Shown here piece by piece: positions 8,084 to 17,388 of a stretch of DNA of 45,543 nucleotides; within the stretch, counting starts at the first letter, position 1; every line of letters starts with the position of its first letter. Below the pieces are notes generated by a model, which had not been told where the DNA came from, ran no database searches, and saw nothing but the letters and a program-made list of their open reading frames with translations. Source of the DNA: Candidatus Jordarchaeales archaeon. GTDB taxonomy: Archaea > Asgardarchaeota > Jordiarchaeia > Jordiarchaeales > Freyrarchaeaceae. The position numbers and the translations under genes were made by a program. The stretch is from NCBI GenBank assembly GCA_038889235.1, contig JAWAHN010000003.1, positions 8,063 to 53,605 of the forward strand. The letters run 5' to 3'.

Positions 8084-8453
8084 AACTACAAACCAGCCTC
8101 CACAATTCCTCAAACACTACAAACAAACCCTCAACGTCCTCCCTCATATACCTTCTCCCAAGATACCTTGAAGCTATATATGCGTCCTCGAGAACTCCAA
8201 GCTTATCCCTAAACTTCTCACGAAATCCGGAAATCTCCACGAAAACCTCGGCGGCCTCGCTGAGCAATTTACCCAAACTATGCGTCCTAGAAAAATAACC
8301 TATCCTAAAGGCGAGAAGGTACTTGATAAGAAGCTGGCATGCCTGCTCAAGAAGAAAAACCGCCCAATCATAACTCCCGTCCTCGAAAGCCTTCTTCGCC
8401 AACTCAAAGCCCCTCAGCGCCCTCTCCCTCAGAAGGGCAACATCTTCTCTCAT
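8070..8453 (-). CDS. hepT: HEPN-domain protein (partner of MNT)
   Basis: An all-helical protein of 127 residues with the HEPN pattern: an N-terminal helix LLRERALRGFELAKKAFEDG, DWAVFLLEQACQLLIKYLL, HSLGKLLSEA, and the C-terminal region AYIASRYLGRRYMREDVEG. The R-x4-6-H ribonuclease motif of active HEPN toxins is not obvious: the Arg is present but Tyr stands where His might be, so RNase activity is doubtful. It is the first gene of a two-gene operon with the MNT gene. A TATA-like AAAGATATTTATTTT on the minus strand, about 25 nt before the ATG, implies a leaderless transcript. Confidence 0.82.
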   Translation of the reverse strand: MREDVALLRERALRGFELAKKAFEDGSYDWAVFLLEQACQLLIKYLLAFRIGYFSRTHSLGKLLSEAAEVFVEISGFREKFRDKLGVLEDAYIASRYLGRRYMREDVEGLFVVFEELWRLVCSYEAR

Positions 8454-8473
8454 AGCAGAGACAGGGAACCAAC

Positions 8474-8490
8474 AAAATAAATATCTTTAC
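8474..8490 (-). promoter_or_regulatory. TATA-like promoter of the HEPN/MNT operon
   Basis: On the minus strand, AAAGATATTTATTTTG is centred about 27 nt before the HEPN ATG, the spacing expected for a leaderless archaeal transcript. Confidence 0.45.
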
Positions 8491-8899
8491 CCAACAGAGA
8501 GAACAAGCACGTAAGCAAATAAGACTAGCTCACCGTCAACGAGTGCCCAAAATGTAGCAAGCCACCTCGCTAAATTAAAACCCGAAATATATTGGTTTTA
8601 CGAAAACTTTACAGCAAAAGTCCTTCCTCCACTTGTGGGAGAGGTTACCCTTTTGAAGTAAAAGCACCATTTCGCCGCAGCCGCAATTTACTTTTGCTAT
8701 TCGCCGCCATTGCACCCCTCAGCGACCTCTGCCGCCATACCCGGGTCCAAAAAATGTCAGGCGAAAACGCCATTTGGTTTCTCAGAACAATGGAAATACA
8801 ATACTCTTACAAATATGAGGAGCGGGGGCAATACAACGGCAACAATACACGTTGTAACAGTTTTTGCTATTGCCGAAAGACGATCTAGCCTCCCACTTT
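8491..8899. other. Intergenic stretch without a recognised gene
   Basis: This lies between the anion permease 3' end and the HEPN promoter. Short plus-strand frames here lack ribosome sites and family resemblance. I see no RNA gene or clear hairpin. Confidence 0.4.
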
Positions 8900-10432
8900 T
8901 TATATTGTTATGGTTTGCGATGCTAGTAGTGTGATTAGCTGTTCTGGCGTTATTGTGTTCCATCCGAGTATTATGGTGAACATGTAGATCAGTGCTACTC
9001 CGACCAGTATAGATGAGACCATTATGGGGACGCTGTGTTTCATGAATGTTGTCCACGAGATTGGCTTGCCTTCTCTGCTGAGTATGGATAGGGCGAGTAT
9101 TACCGTGGTCTCCCCTACCGGAGTGAGTATTGAGCCTAACTTGGTGCCGTATAGCAGGGCCCAAGCTATAGCCTTCTCTGATACGAGGGCGCTGAGGGCG
9201 GCAACTGGTATCATGTGAAGCAGAGTCACGGCTACGGCGACGTCCTCTAGGACTCCTGACAGCACAGATGATAATGTTATCGTGAGGGATACTAACATCA
9301 GGGCGTTTCCCTGTGATATCGCACCTAACGCTTCCCCCGCCGCTCCCAGGATCCCGGTGCTGTATACTCCTCCAACGACTATGAATATCCCTATTAGGAA
9401 CAATAGGAGCTCCCAGTCGACCTCCATTATCGCTTTTCTGGGGTCGATGTTCCCCAATAACAGGAAGGCTACTGCAAATACGAGCATGACGATGTATATT
9501 TGAACTCCTAGGGGGCTAGCGATTATCAATCCTACTATCATTAGTATTAGGAGAATTATGGTTCTCTTGAAGACTGCCTTATCTTCTATTAGACTGGACT
9601 CGTCGAGCGACATGATGCGCACTCTCAAGGTTTCAAACTCCGCGTTTTCTGGTTTCGCAATAGATTCCCTAAACGACCTCTGGACTAGGAACATGGATAT
9701 GGCTGAGCAAGCTAATGCGAACGGTGTTCCTAGTAACAGGAAGCCAGTGTAGTCTAGGAGGTATGACGGGTTCATCTGGTAGTGTGACGCGATTACTATG
9801 TTGGCCGTTGTGCCTATGAGTGTTGACATCGCAGCGTAGTTGTTCACGAAGAGCTCCCCCAGAATGTATGGCCGGGGGTCTATTCCAAGGGAACGGGTGA
9901 GCGTGACAGTTAAAGATACGATGACTATGAACGCGGGAATTAAGCCCATTGCCAATGTTAAAAGGTAAGTGAGGGCGCAGAAATATACGAAGAGAACCTT
10001 TGGGTCCCCTCCCCCCCTCTTGATGACCTTGACCACTATGTACTCGAATAAACCCGACCTGGAGACCGTCGAGGAGACTATGAGCAGTGCTATCACTATC
10101 ATTATTGTCTGCCAGTCTACCATCTCGGTGAGAACTTGCTCGCTTGTGAAGAGCAGGGGCTTCATAGTCGGGTACCTGCCTTGTGCTACGTCAAGCACGG
10201 CGCCGGTGAGGGGAACCCAGCTGAAAACCGTTTCAAAGTACTTGCCGGCGAGTATTGTTGCAGCAGCTCCGCACAGGGCGGCTAAGGCCTTGTTAACTTT
10301 TTCAGTGGCAAGCAGGATGAGCGTGATGGCGAATATTGCTATGAAAACGACGTAGACGAAGGCAGGAGGGGTGTAAATCCACTTTTCTAAAAACTCTGCA
10401 AAGTAGCTCTGCACTAACCCTTGCATAGCCAA
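8900..10432 (-). CDS. SLC13/ArsB-NhaD-type anion permease
   Basis: This polytopic membrane protein of about 510 residues belongs to the ion transporter superfamily (divalent anion:sodium symporters, ArsB, NhaD). It has two inverted halves, each with a re-entrant substrate motif: NNYAAMSTLIGTTANIVIAS in the first and GTKLGSILTPVGETTVILA in the second. It probably imports or exports an anion such as a dicarboxylate, sulfate or arsenite, driven by Na+ or H+. The open frame runs up to 10579, but the extra N-terminus is not hydrophobic. TTG 10432 has GGAGGAG 6 nt upstream; ATG 10426 is the alternative and would fit a leaderless message from the TATATTTC element at 10452-10459. The exact anion cannot be inferred. 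Confidence 0.8.
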   Translation of the reverse strand: MAMQGLVQSYFAEFLEKWIYTPPAFVYVVFIAIFAITLILLATEKVNKALAALCGAAATILAGKYFETVFSWVPLTGAVLDVAQGRYPTMKPLLFTSEQVLTEMVDWQTIMIVIALLIVSSTVSRSGLFEYIVVKVIKRGGGDPKVLFVYFCALTYLLTLAMGLIPAFIVIVSLTVTLTRSLGIDPRPYILGELFVNNYAAMSTLIGTTANIVIASHYQMNPSYLLDYTGFLLLGTPFALACSAISMFLVQRSFRESIAKPENAEFETLRVRIMSLDESSLIEDKAVFKRTIILLILMIVGLIIASPLGVQIYIVMLVFAVAFLLLGNIDPRKAIMEVDWELLLFLIGIFIVVGGVYSTGILGAAGEALGAISQGNALMLVSLTITLSSVLSGVLEDVAVAVTLLHMIPVAALSALVSEKAIAWALLYGTKLGSILTPVGETTVILALSILSREGKPISWTTFMKHSVPIMVSSILVGVALIYMFTIILGWNTITPEQLITLLASQTITI

Positions 10433-10642
10433 AACTTTCTCCTCCAGCGGTATATTTCTCGCGCTCCGAACGCCTCTGTCGTTAAAACTTTCGAAATGAT
10501 TTGCTAAAATCTTTTTCCTTTCCGCTCCCGCTTTCTGGTGAGTTCTCCAATGAGCACACAGCAGCCTGCTTAGGCGCAAAGCACGTTAGGATGTTTTTTG
10601 TAGGCGGCCTCTTTTCCGGCTGGATTTAACTGAACCTTTAGC

Positions 10643-12616
10643 CTACTCGCCTTCCAAACTATACTTAAACTCGCAGAACTCGTCCCCGCATCCCATCCTC
10701 CGCGTTCTCTCGAGGACTATTTTCGGGTTCACTGTTTCAGCCCAGCTCCTGTAAACCGCCTCGCAAACCTCGCCACACATCGCTGGGATGACGTGCCTCC
10801 TCCCGGACTTCACGACCGCCTCGAGCCAGGGGCAAACGTAAACCCTCATTACAGCCTCCCTCTCACTGAGGGAGTGCGTCTCGAACACCCACTTCTCCAT
10901 TCTCCACCTAAGTGAGATGCTCTTCACCAACGCGTCCAGCCCATCTCCCTTGACGTCAAACTCCCTCATTATCCTCTTGGCGAGTATCCTCGCAAACAAT
11001 CTCCAGACACGTGCGTCAAGCTCAGCCGCCTCGCTTAAGCCATACTTTTCCTCAACGCTCATGAACCAAACGCCGTCAATGGCGGCGTAAGCGCCACGAA
11101 AGAACTCGGCCACCCTCTCAGGGGGTATGTACTCAACGCTAGAACGGCCTCCCCCAACACCAGCGTCAACGCTCCCCCCTCCCGAATACGCCTCCACCCT
11201 CCTCCTAAACTCCCGGTACTCCACCATCTTCGCCAGACACCTTGCAGCCCTCGTAGGTGATGTAAAGACAGGAACACCTGCTTCAGCCATCATTTTAAGC
11301 AACTTCTCATCCCTAGCGACCACGAAAACCGGCTTACTGTGCTTTTTCACCACTCCAGCCACATGGTCAACCATGTTCCTCCTCAGCGAGTTCATGAATG
11401 CCTCAGCCCCTTCCTCGCTGCCGACGATTCGCCTCACCCCTCCGGAAACATCGTAAGCCATGCTTTCCACAATCAACATGTCTACTCCTCCTTCACCTAA
11501 GAGAAGGTCGTAACACCACGCGTAAAGCTCCATGTCCATGCTGGCGGCTAAATCCACGGGGTTTCCACGGCTCCAGTAATAAGGAGCCCTAGCACTAATC
11601 TTCTTCACCACGCTCTCCGGCAACTGAACCAACTCTAACCCGTGCTCCTCGCACGCGTCAGCGGCCAGAACACCCCACCCTCCACCACCCGTCACCACAC
11701 CTATCCTTCGCCCCTCAGGCAGCGGGCTCAGGGAGAACGCGACAGCCAGGTCTATCAGCTCCTCACAGTCGGATGCAAGGATAATCCCCGTCTGCTTCGC
11801 CACACCTTTGAAAACCTGGAGCGAGCCCGCAACTGAGGCCGTGTGGGAGCGCGCAGCCCTAGCCCCAGCCCTAGTCCTACCCCCCTTAAGGCATATGAGT
11901 GGCTTCTTCTCCGCCACCTTCCTCGCAACTTCCATAAACCTCCTTCCGTCCCTAACCCCTTCCATGAAAACTGCGACAACCTTTGTCTCTGGGTCATGGG
12001 CGAAGAATTCAAGGTAGTCTTCTAACCTCACCTGTGCCTCGTTTCCGCTACTAACGAACCTAGCCACCCCACTTCCACGTTGCGACAGCGAGTCCATGAG
12101 CATCATGCCTACTGTTCCACTCTGGCTCACGATCGAAACACTCCCCTTGCGCGGGAAAAGCGGGTTCATGAGGGCGTGAAGGTTGCTAGATGCGCTGTAA
12201 ACTCCCATGCAGTTTGGCCCGACGAGGCTCATGCCGCTTTCATTGCATATCTTCACGAGTTCCTCCTGCATGCGCTCCCCTTCGCCGCCAATCTCCCTGA
12301 AGCCAGCTGTTATGACCACACACCAGTTCACACCTTTCTCGGCGCACTCCCTAACAGAGTTTACGACGCTCTTAGCCGGAACCGCTACTATTGCTAGGTC
12401 GACGTCGCCGGGAACCTGTTTAATACTATGATACGCCTTAAATCCTAAGACGCTCTCAGTGCTCGGATTCACGGGGTAAACATCTCCCTTAAAGCCCCCT
12501 GTCACAATGGTGGAAAACAAGATCATGCCTATTTTTCCCGGCGTATTGGAAGCACCGATAACAGCCACGCTTCTAGGGTTGAAGAGCCGCTCCCATTTGA
12601 GCTCGCGCCCGCTCAT
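10643..12616 (-). CDS. NDP-forming acyl-CoA synthetase alpha protein fused to a Cys-bearing DUF6125/ATC-hydrolase-like domain
   Basis: Residues 1 to about 480 match the alpha subunit of ADP-forming acetyl/acyl-CoA synthetases. A CoA-binding Rossmann domain starts at SVAVIGASNTPGKIG; the ligase domain has VSIVSQSGTVGMM and the phosphohistidine motif RSHTASVAGS; a third domain has VVTGGGGWGVLAADA. A Gly-rich linker (SGGGSVDAGVGGG) then joins a 164-residue C-terminal domain with DGVWFMSVEEKYG, VCPWLEAV, AMCGEVCE and a final GCGDEFCEF. That ending resembles DUF6125, ATC-hydrolase and V4R domains, so it may sense or bind a small molecule or metal. The ATP-grasp beta subunit is not fused and not nearby. 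ATG 12616 is chosen; ATG 12628 is possible. The gene is divergent from the V4R gene. Confidence 0.75.
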   Translation of the reverse strand: MSGRELKWERLFNPRSVAVIGASNTPGKIGMILFSTIVTGGFKGDVYPVNPSTESVLGFKAYHSIKQVPGDVDLAIVAVPAKSVVNSVRECAEKGVNWCVVITAGFREIGGEGERMQEELVKICNESGMSLVGPNCMGVYSASSNLHALMNPLFPRKGSVSIVSQSGTVGMMLMDSLSQRGSGVARFVSSGNEAQVRLEDYLEFFAHDPETKVVAVFMEGVRDGRRFMEVARKVAEKKPLICLKGGRTRAGARAARSHTASVAGSLQVFKGVAKQTGIILASDCEELIDLAVAFSLSPLPEGRRIGVVTGGGGWGVLAADACEEHGLELVQLPESVVKKISARAPYYWSRGNPVDLAASMDMELYAWCYDLLLGEGGVDMLIVESMAYDVSGGVRRIVGSEEGAEAFMNSLRRNMVDHVAGVVKKHSKPVFVVARDEKLLKMMAEAGVPVFTSPTRAARCLAKMVEYREFRRRVEAYSGGGSVDAGVGGGRSSVEYIPPERVAEFFRGAYAAIDGVWFMSVEEKYGLSEAAELDARVWRLFARILAKRIMREFDVKGDGLDALVKSISLRWRMEKWVFETHSLSEREAVMRVYVCPWLEAVVKSGRRHVIPAMCGEVCEAVYRSWAETVNPKIVLERTRRMGCGDEFCEFKYSLEGE

Positions 12617-13077
12617 TACGACCACCATACCGCACATGGTAAAAAAAAGAGTTTAATAAGCCGCTCGCTGCCGTCCACGTAACTACCGTTAGAAGAGTTT
12701 CAACACGCTGGAGGGAACGAAAAGGTTCTCTTAAACAAGTGAAACCCGGTTCAAGTGCGAAATGTCGTGGAGGTGAAAACTTCCTTCTGGAAGCAAAAGG
12801 GGCTGTGAGTGCAGCTTTAGTCACAGGTGACTGCAGACGAAACAGTCATCTTTCTAGGAGAAGGCTAATTGGAAGAACAAAGTGGTTAAAGGGCTAGGGG
12901 TAATGTGGTGTAAAATGCTGCCGTGCACCGACTTTCAGCCAATCAATATGCCTGGAGTACAGCTCCAGCGTTGTGGACTGGCATGTTGAAGGGTGCTGCA
13001 GGGAAGAAAGTTTTAATGTTTACCGGTGAAGTATATCTCAAGTTATGATAAAGTTATGAAAGACGGGGTTAGGGAGG
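12617..13077. other. Divergent promoter region between the synthetase fusion and the V4R gene
   Basis: There is no credible gene in these 461 bp. The minus-strand element CTTATTAAAC (about 12650) could be the TATA box of the synthetase gene, and GTATATC (13031-13037) that of the V4R gene. An inverted repeat AGTCAC-AG-GTGACT lies at 12819-12832, followed by GACTG and CAGTC arms. It could be an operator shared by the divergent genes, but this is unproven. Confidence 0.4.
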
Positions 13078-14277
13078 GTGGCTTCGCCCGGGGATCTAAG
13101 GGAAGTCGATGAGATAAAAAGTAGGATTACGATTGACGGGTGGCGGATCGTCTATTTGGGTATGCGGTACGCTTTCACGGCCCGAGACCTCTTTATGAGA
13201 GTAGCTAAGGAGTTAACCAGCTTTTTGGGTTCGTCTGTCAGGAGCGTCATACTGCAATTTACCTCCCTTTCCGGTCTAACGGAGATGGAGCGCCTGCTTA
13301 AAGTGGGAAATCTGTCTCCTGACGAGGCCCTTGAGAGGTACGCTAGCTTTCTTACAGCGTCAGGGTGGGGGGTAACCAAAGTTGTCGAGTTGGACTTAAG
13401 CAAAAGCGAGTTCGTGTTCAGAGTGCACGACTCCGGTTTTGCGGCATGGCTTAGAGACAACCTGGGGAACGTTGAGGAAGTCTTTCCGTTTTATGACTGC
13501 GGACTGCTAGGCTACCGCTTAGTCGGTGCTACCACAGCGGTTCTAGAAGAATCGGGTGTGAAGGAACCGTTATCCTACGAGGAAGTGGAATGTTTAGCCA
13601 GAGGTGGGCGCTACTGCGAGTTCCACATTAAAAAGAACGAGGAAGCCGCCCCGATACGTAGGCTTGAGGGGGAGATTCCGAGGCCCATGTTTAGCTACGA
13701 CGAAGTGAGAGCGGCCTCGTGCGGCGTTAACCTCTCTAAGAAAAATCCGAGAAGCGTGATCGGCCACTTTGTTAACTCATTAAAGGTGGAAGAAGGCTCA
13801 CTCAGAGTGGGAAGGGAGACAGTCTTCTTCGTGCCGTCATTCCTCCACTCCATCGCATACTGGATGCTGCCCCTCGAAAAGTTCGGTAACTTCATATACA
13901 CGGTATACCGGAAAGCAGTGAACGAGTACGGTAGGACGCTTGCGAAGGAGAGTGAAAAGTACGGGTGTATCGGTGTAACCGAGTTTTTCCTAAACTCGAC
14001 TTCAGCCATGGGGTGGGGGGGAATAGAAGTAGAGGAGTTCAGCGACTCTAGGGTATCCTTCAAGATATACCACTCACTCCTCGGCGAAGACGTTAAGGCG
14101 TATGCGTCGTGGAAGGGCTTAAATCTTCAGCCATCATGCAACCTAATAGGATACGTTGTTGAAGGCATACTAAACTACTTTGCTAGGCAGAAGGGGGAAG
14201 TTTTCACAGCCAGAGAGGATAGATGCATAGCAGCAGGCGACCCACTCTGCAAATTCACGATAGAAAAAGAAAGGTAG
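13078..14277 (+). CDS. Tandem V4R (4-vinyl reductase) domain protein
   Basis: Two repeats of the V4R small-molecule-binding domain are visible, each ending in the family's Cys motif: ARGGRYCEFHI near residue 183 and AAGDPLCKFTI near the C-terminus (with an extra Cys in DRCIAAGD). V4R domains occur in bacteriochlorophyll 4-vinyl reductase and in sensors of phenols and other hydrocarbons; here no DNA-binding or enzymatic domain is attached. GTG at 13078 is the only available early start after an in-frame TGA; the G-rich site is very close to it, so a leaderless or later start is possible. It is divergent from the acyl-CoA synthetase fusion, whose C-terminal domain ends in a similar Cys motif, suggesting a shared ligand. 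Confidence 0.75.
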   Translation: MASPGDLREVDEIKSRITIDGWRIVYLGMRYAFTARDLFMRVAKELTSFLGSSVRSVILQFTSLSGLTEMERLLKVGNLSPDEALERYASFLTASGWGVTKVVELDLSKSEFVFRVHDSGFAAWLRDNLGNVEEVFPFYDCGLLGYRLVGATTAVLEESGVKEPLSYEEVECLARGGRYCEFHIKKNEEAAPIRRLEGEIPRPMFSYDEVRAASCGVNLSKKNPRSVIGHFVNSLKVEEGSLRVGRETVFFVPSFLHSIAYWMLPLEKFGNFIYTVYRKAVNEYGRTLAKESEKYGCIGVTEFFLNSTSAMGWGGIEVEEFSDSRVSFKIYHSLLGEDVKAYASWKGLNLQPSCNLIGYVVEGILNYFARQKGEVFTAREDRCIAAGDPLCKFTIEKER

Positions 14278-14530
14278 CCTCCACAAGCTCGAACTACAAA
14301 CTTAGCCGCCTAAAAGCCTTCCACGGACACACTGCCCGGAAGGAGTCTAAACGTGCAGTTTCACAACACCGAAACGCTTTATGGAGGCTCAACGGTCCAC
14401 TCACGCTCCCTCTAAGCTCCGCGACGCGAAGAAGCCACTTTTATCCACTCTGCCTTCAGAAATTTCGTCTTCATTGAGATGGGAAAACTATTTTTTATTT
14501 TTCTAGCTTTGGTCTCCACGTGGTGGTGAT

Positions 14531-15247
14531 TTGCTGGGTATTTTTGTTGGGACGAGCGGTTGGGCTTACTTTTGGAACCCTGAAGGAAGCTTCGACTGGT
14601 ATCTTAAGAACAGCGGTTTCAACGCCGTCGAGCTCAACGCAAGCTACTACAGGTTTCCTTTTCCGAGCCAGGTTAGAGGCTGGGCTAAGAAGACTCCTGA
14701 GTGGTTTAGGTGGGCTGTCAAGGTCTCTCGCTTTATAACACACGTGTTCAAATTCGGTGAGCGCGCATACCAAACCTGGCAAAAGTTTAGAAATCTTTTC
14801 GCCCCCCTCGACGAGAAAATCAGCTTTTACCTCTTCCAGCTTCCACCCAACATGAAGCCGACTGAGAAGAACGTTGAGAAAATAGAGCGGTTCGCCGAGG
14901 AGTCGGAACTTGGGCCGCGCTTCGCACTGGAGTGGAGGAACGAGGAGTGGTTTAGCGAGAAGTGGGTTAACTGGGCGCGCAGATTAAACATAACTATAGT
15001 CTCAGTTGACGCCCCCGAACTGCCACGCGACATCATGGTGTCTAATGGAAGAGTCTACCTTAGAATGCATGGCAGGACGGCGTGGTACTCCCACGTCTAT
15101 AGCAGGGAGGAGCTTGAAGAGGTCGCTGAGAGAATAGTTGCCGAGGGACCCGAGCTCGTCTACGTCTTCTTCAACAACGACACGGGAATGCTTCCAAACG
15201 GAAGGGAGATGCTGCAAATACTGAAGCTTAAGCTTGCACCACAATAA
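14531..15247 (+). CDS. DUF72 family protein (YecE-like)
   Basis: A TIM-barrel-like protein of 238 residues with DUF72 landmarks: the opening FVGTSGWAYFWNP, NAVELNASYYRFP, WAVKVSRFITH, LFQLPPNMKP, ALEWRNEEWF, VYLRMHGR and the ending VYVFFNNDTG. The family is common in archaea and bacteria and has no established biochemical role. The TTG at 14531 follows GGTGGTGAT, a good ribosome site, and gives the family-typical N-terminus. The next gene starts about 120 nt downstream in the same direction and could be cotranscribed. Confidence 0.88.
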   Translation: MLGIFVGTSGWAYFWNPEGSFDWYLKNSGFNAVELNASYYRFPFPSQVRGWAKKTPEWFRWAVKVSRFITHVFKFGERAYQTWQKFRNLFAPLDEKISFYLFQLPPNMKPTEKNVEKIERFAEESELGPRFALEWRNEEWFSEKWVNWARRLNITIVSVDAPELPRDIMVSNGRVYLRMHGRTAWYSHVYSREELEEVAERIVAEGPELVYVFFNNDTGMLPNGREMLQILKLKLAPQ

Positions 15248-15369
15248 ACCCTTGAGCACCCTCCAGCGACTGGTAGCATGCTGACCCCGGGGGGGAGACT
15301 TTTCTACCGTAATTTTTAAGATGACTCTTCGATAAGAATAGTTTCAAGGGGTTATCGGAGGGGAGGGCT

Positions 15370-15867
15370 TTGTCGGAGTATGTTGAGGTTATTGTAGACC
15401 ACGATTTGAAGGACGTGACTCCAGAGATGATCGATTGGTGGTGGGACAACATAAATGAGGAAAGGTACAAGCTCTGGCACCCGAAAGACCACAAGGGGTT
15501 CAAGTGGGAGGTTCACCCAAAGGAGAAAGGCCACGTTGGCGCTATACACGTGGCGGAAGAAGACATCGGCGATATGACCGTGACGCTGCGCATACGCTGG
15601 GAGGACCCGAAAAACGTACCTATACCTGTAACTATGAGCCACGCTGTCGCGGCAAGCATAATCGACGAGAACGGAGAACCGATGGCTTGGCTGGTACACC
15701 AGTACGAGGCAACGCCGAATGGGACCAGAATGCGTTCAACGTTCAAGATACCCGCGATACTTTCAGAGTACATCGCTAAAGGGCTCTACAGGCACTGCAA
15801 AGAAGAGATGGGAAACCTGCCAAAATTCCTCCCAAAGTTGTACAAGGAGGAAAAGAAGGAACAGTGA
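15370..15867 (+). CDS. DAPG hydrolase (PhlG)-like protein
   Basis: The 165-residue protein has the pattern of the 2,4-diacetylphloroglucinol hydrolase family (PF18089): TPEMIDWWWDNI, YKLWHPKDHKGFKWE, GDMTVTLRIRWEDP and VTMSHAV. PhlG is a zinc enzyme that cleaves a carbon-carbon bond linking an acetyl group to a phenolic ring. His in WHP/KDH and MSH and nearby Glu residues could be metal ligands. It is shorter than PhlG (about 290 aa), so it is a family member rather than an orthologue. TTG 15370 has GGAGGGGAGGG about 5 nt upstream. A phenolic substrate would suit the neighbouring V4R and acyl-CoA synthetase genes, but this is inference. Confidence 0.65.
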   Translation: MSEYVEVIVDHDLKDVTPEMIDWWWDNINEERYKLWHPKDHKGFKWEVHPKEKGHVGAIHVAEEDIGDMTVTLRIRWEDPKNVPIPVTMSHAVAASIIDENGEPMAWLVHQYEATPNGTRMRSTFKIPAILSEYIAKGLYRHCKEEMGNLPKFLPKLYKEEKKEQ

Positions 15868-15925
15868 GTGAGACCTTACCCTTCACCGTCCAACTAATCT
15901 AAACCCAACATTCCCCCTTTAACCA

Positions 15926-15931
15926 TTTTTT
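15926..15931. terminator. T-run between convergent genes
   Basis: TTTTTT lies in the 73-bp gap between the DAPG-hydrolase-like stop and the 3' end of the MFS gene; it would terminate plus-strand transcripts. Confidence 0.35.
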
Positions 15932-15940
15932 GCGTTTCAC

Positions 15941-17149
15941 TCATTTAATTGTCACCAATTGTGTTTTCAACACTCTCGAAACTGCCGGGTCGACTCTCTT
16001 CTCCAGCTTTGTCCTACTAATTTTTTCGAGTAAAGGAATGCTGGCTAGGGTGAGCGCGGCTGCCAATATGAACAGTACCGGGTAGCCGAGGTTTTCCGCC
16101 ACAATACCGCTCAGGAAAGACCCAATTATCGACGATAGAAAGATTGCCGCGTTGTAGACGCCCATCACCCTCCCCCTTCTCCCTTGAGCTAGCTTCATGG
16201 CTGCTGTTGGCCCTGTTACGTTCAGTATGGCCCACGTGAACCCTGAGAGCGCCATGACGACTACAACAAACAAAATTCCGCTCCTATTTCTAACGAGTAG
16301 CGATAAGAGGGTGAACGCCACCATTATGAGCACTCTCCCAGCTGAAGCCCAGGATTGCGCGCGGACGTCATCACCCTTAGAAAGCCGCTCAATCTTGGGG
16401 TATGTTAGAATAGAGGCGATGGTGCTTGTGACGTAAGCTAAAAAGACCTCGCTGCTCGTACCCCTTATACTCACTATGAAGGATGGGAGGAGAGAGTAGC
16501 CGAGGGCTGTAGAGGTGAATATCAGGAACGTCGAAGCCATGTAGAGAGATATTAACTTCTTGTCTTGCGCGCTGCTTTCTGTAACCGCTTCAACATGCTT
16601 CACACCTCCCAACTCTACGGGTCGCTGCCTGAGCACGGCGAAAGCGTAGGCGAAGCTCACTATCGAGAGCATTGCTGACGTCACGAAAAGCTCCCTCCCC
16701 TTAGAAAGGAGGGACCAGAACGCGCCTACAATTAATCCCATAAGCCAACCTAGGTCGCTAATCCTGTTGAACGAGCTAATCTCTTTGCTCCACGACGAGT
16801 GTTTGTTTGTCTCAGCTATCAACAGGGGGGCTGCTATGGCGCATATCGCCGTTGCGAAGCCTGCTATGGCGCTGGCAAGGAAAATGTGGACGACGCGGGA
16901 GGTTGTGTAGAACACCACGCTTGACAGAGCGACCCCAAAGAACCCTACGAGGATGTAGCTCCCTAGAATTCTCGCATTCGAAAACCTACCGGAAACTATG
17001 GATGTGAGGGCGGCAGCAGAGTTGAAGATGGCTACAGCTAAGCCAGCATCTACCAGGCTTCCACCTAGCATGCCTACGTAGACGGGTATCAGTGGAATCG
17101 TGACCGCGCTCGCCACTCTAAACGGGAAATAAGCCTTGTACCACTTCAC
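15941..17149 (-). CDS. Major facilitator superfamily transporter
   Basis: This 402-residue integral membrane protein has about twelve hydrophobic helices in two halves, with a central loop (about HVEAVTESSAQDKK) between helices 6 and 7. MFS-like features include SGRFSNARILGSYILVG after helix 2 and GRRGRVMGVYNAAIF in the second half. It is likely a proton-coupled exporter of small molecules. The GTG start at 17149 gives a helix-1 beginning (MKWYKAYFPFRVASA) typical of archaeal MFS proteins. A minus-strand TAAATAG at about 17205 may be its promoter. It is convergent with the DAPG-hydrolase-like gene. The substrate is unknown. Confidence 0.82.
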   Translation of the reverse strand: MKWYKAYFPFRVASAVTIPLIPVYVGMLGGSLVDAGLAVAIFNSAAALTSIVSGRFSNARILGSYILVGFFGVALSSVVFYTTSRVVHIFLASAIAGFATAICAIAAPLLIAETNKHSSWSKEISSFNRISDLGWLMGLIVGAFWSLLSKGRELFVTSAMLSIVSFAYAFAVLRQRPVELGGVKHVEAVTESSAQDKKLISLYMASTFLIFTSTALGYSLLPSFIVSIRGTSSEVFLAYVTSTIASILTYPKIERLSKGDDVRAQSWASAGRVLIMVAFTLLSLLVRNRSGILFVVVVMALSGFTWAILNVTGPTAAMKLAQGRRGRVMGVYNAAIFLSSIIGSFLSGIVAENLGYPVLFILAAALTLASIPLLEKISRTKLEKRVDPAVSRVLKTQLVTIK

Positions 17150-17388
17150 GCTTCATGCCAGCTTACACACCTTCTGTAGCTTTCCGTTAAACTCAGGGAA
17201 ACTATTTAAAGTTAACTCAGCGAGCAATAATGCTTCCAGTAACCCTCCTTCTCAAGCTGGAGACTGCGACTTGGCGAGTGCACTCTTTCCTCTATCACCC
17301 CTTCTGAGGAGCGCGCCGAGAAATACCAGCATGTGCCTCGCTACCCCCTTGGTAACACTTAAATCTCTTCACCTTCGATGTTGGCTGG

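Noticed and set aside
8592-8934. Overlapping short frames between the HEPN promoter and the anion permease
   Set aside because: No ribosome site, no family resemblance, and both frames have non-protein-like composition.
12819-12832. Inverted repeat AGTCAC-AG-GTGACT as an operator
   Set aside because: Single copy, arms of only 6 bp, and far (about 200 bp) from both starts; kept only as a note on the intergenic region.
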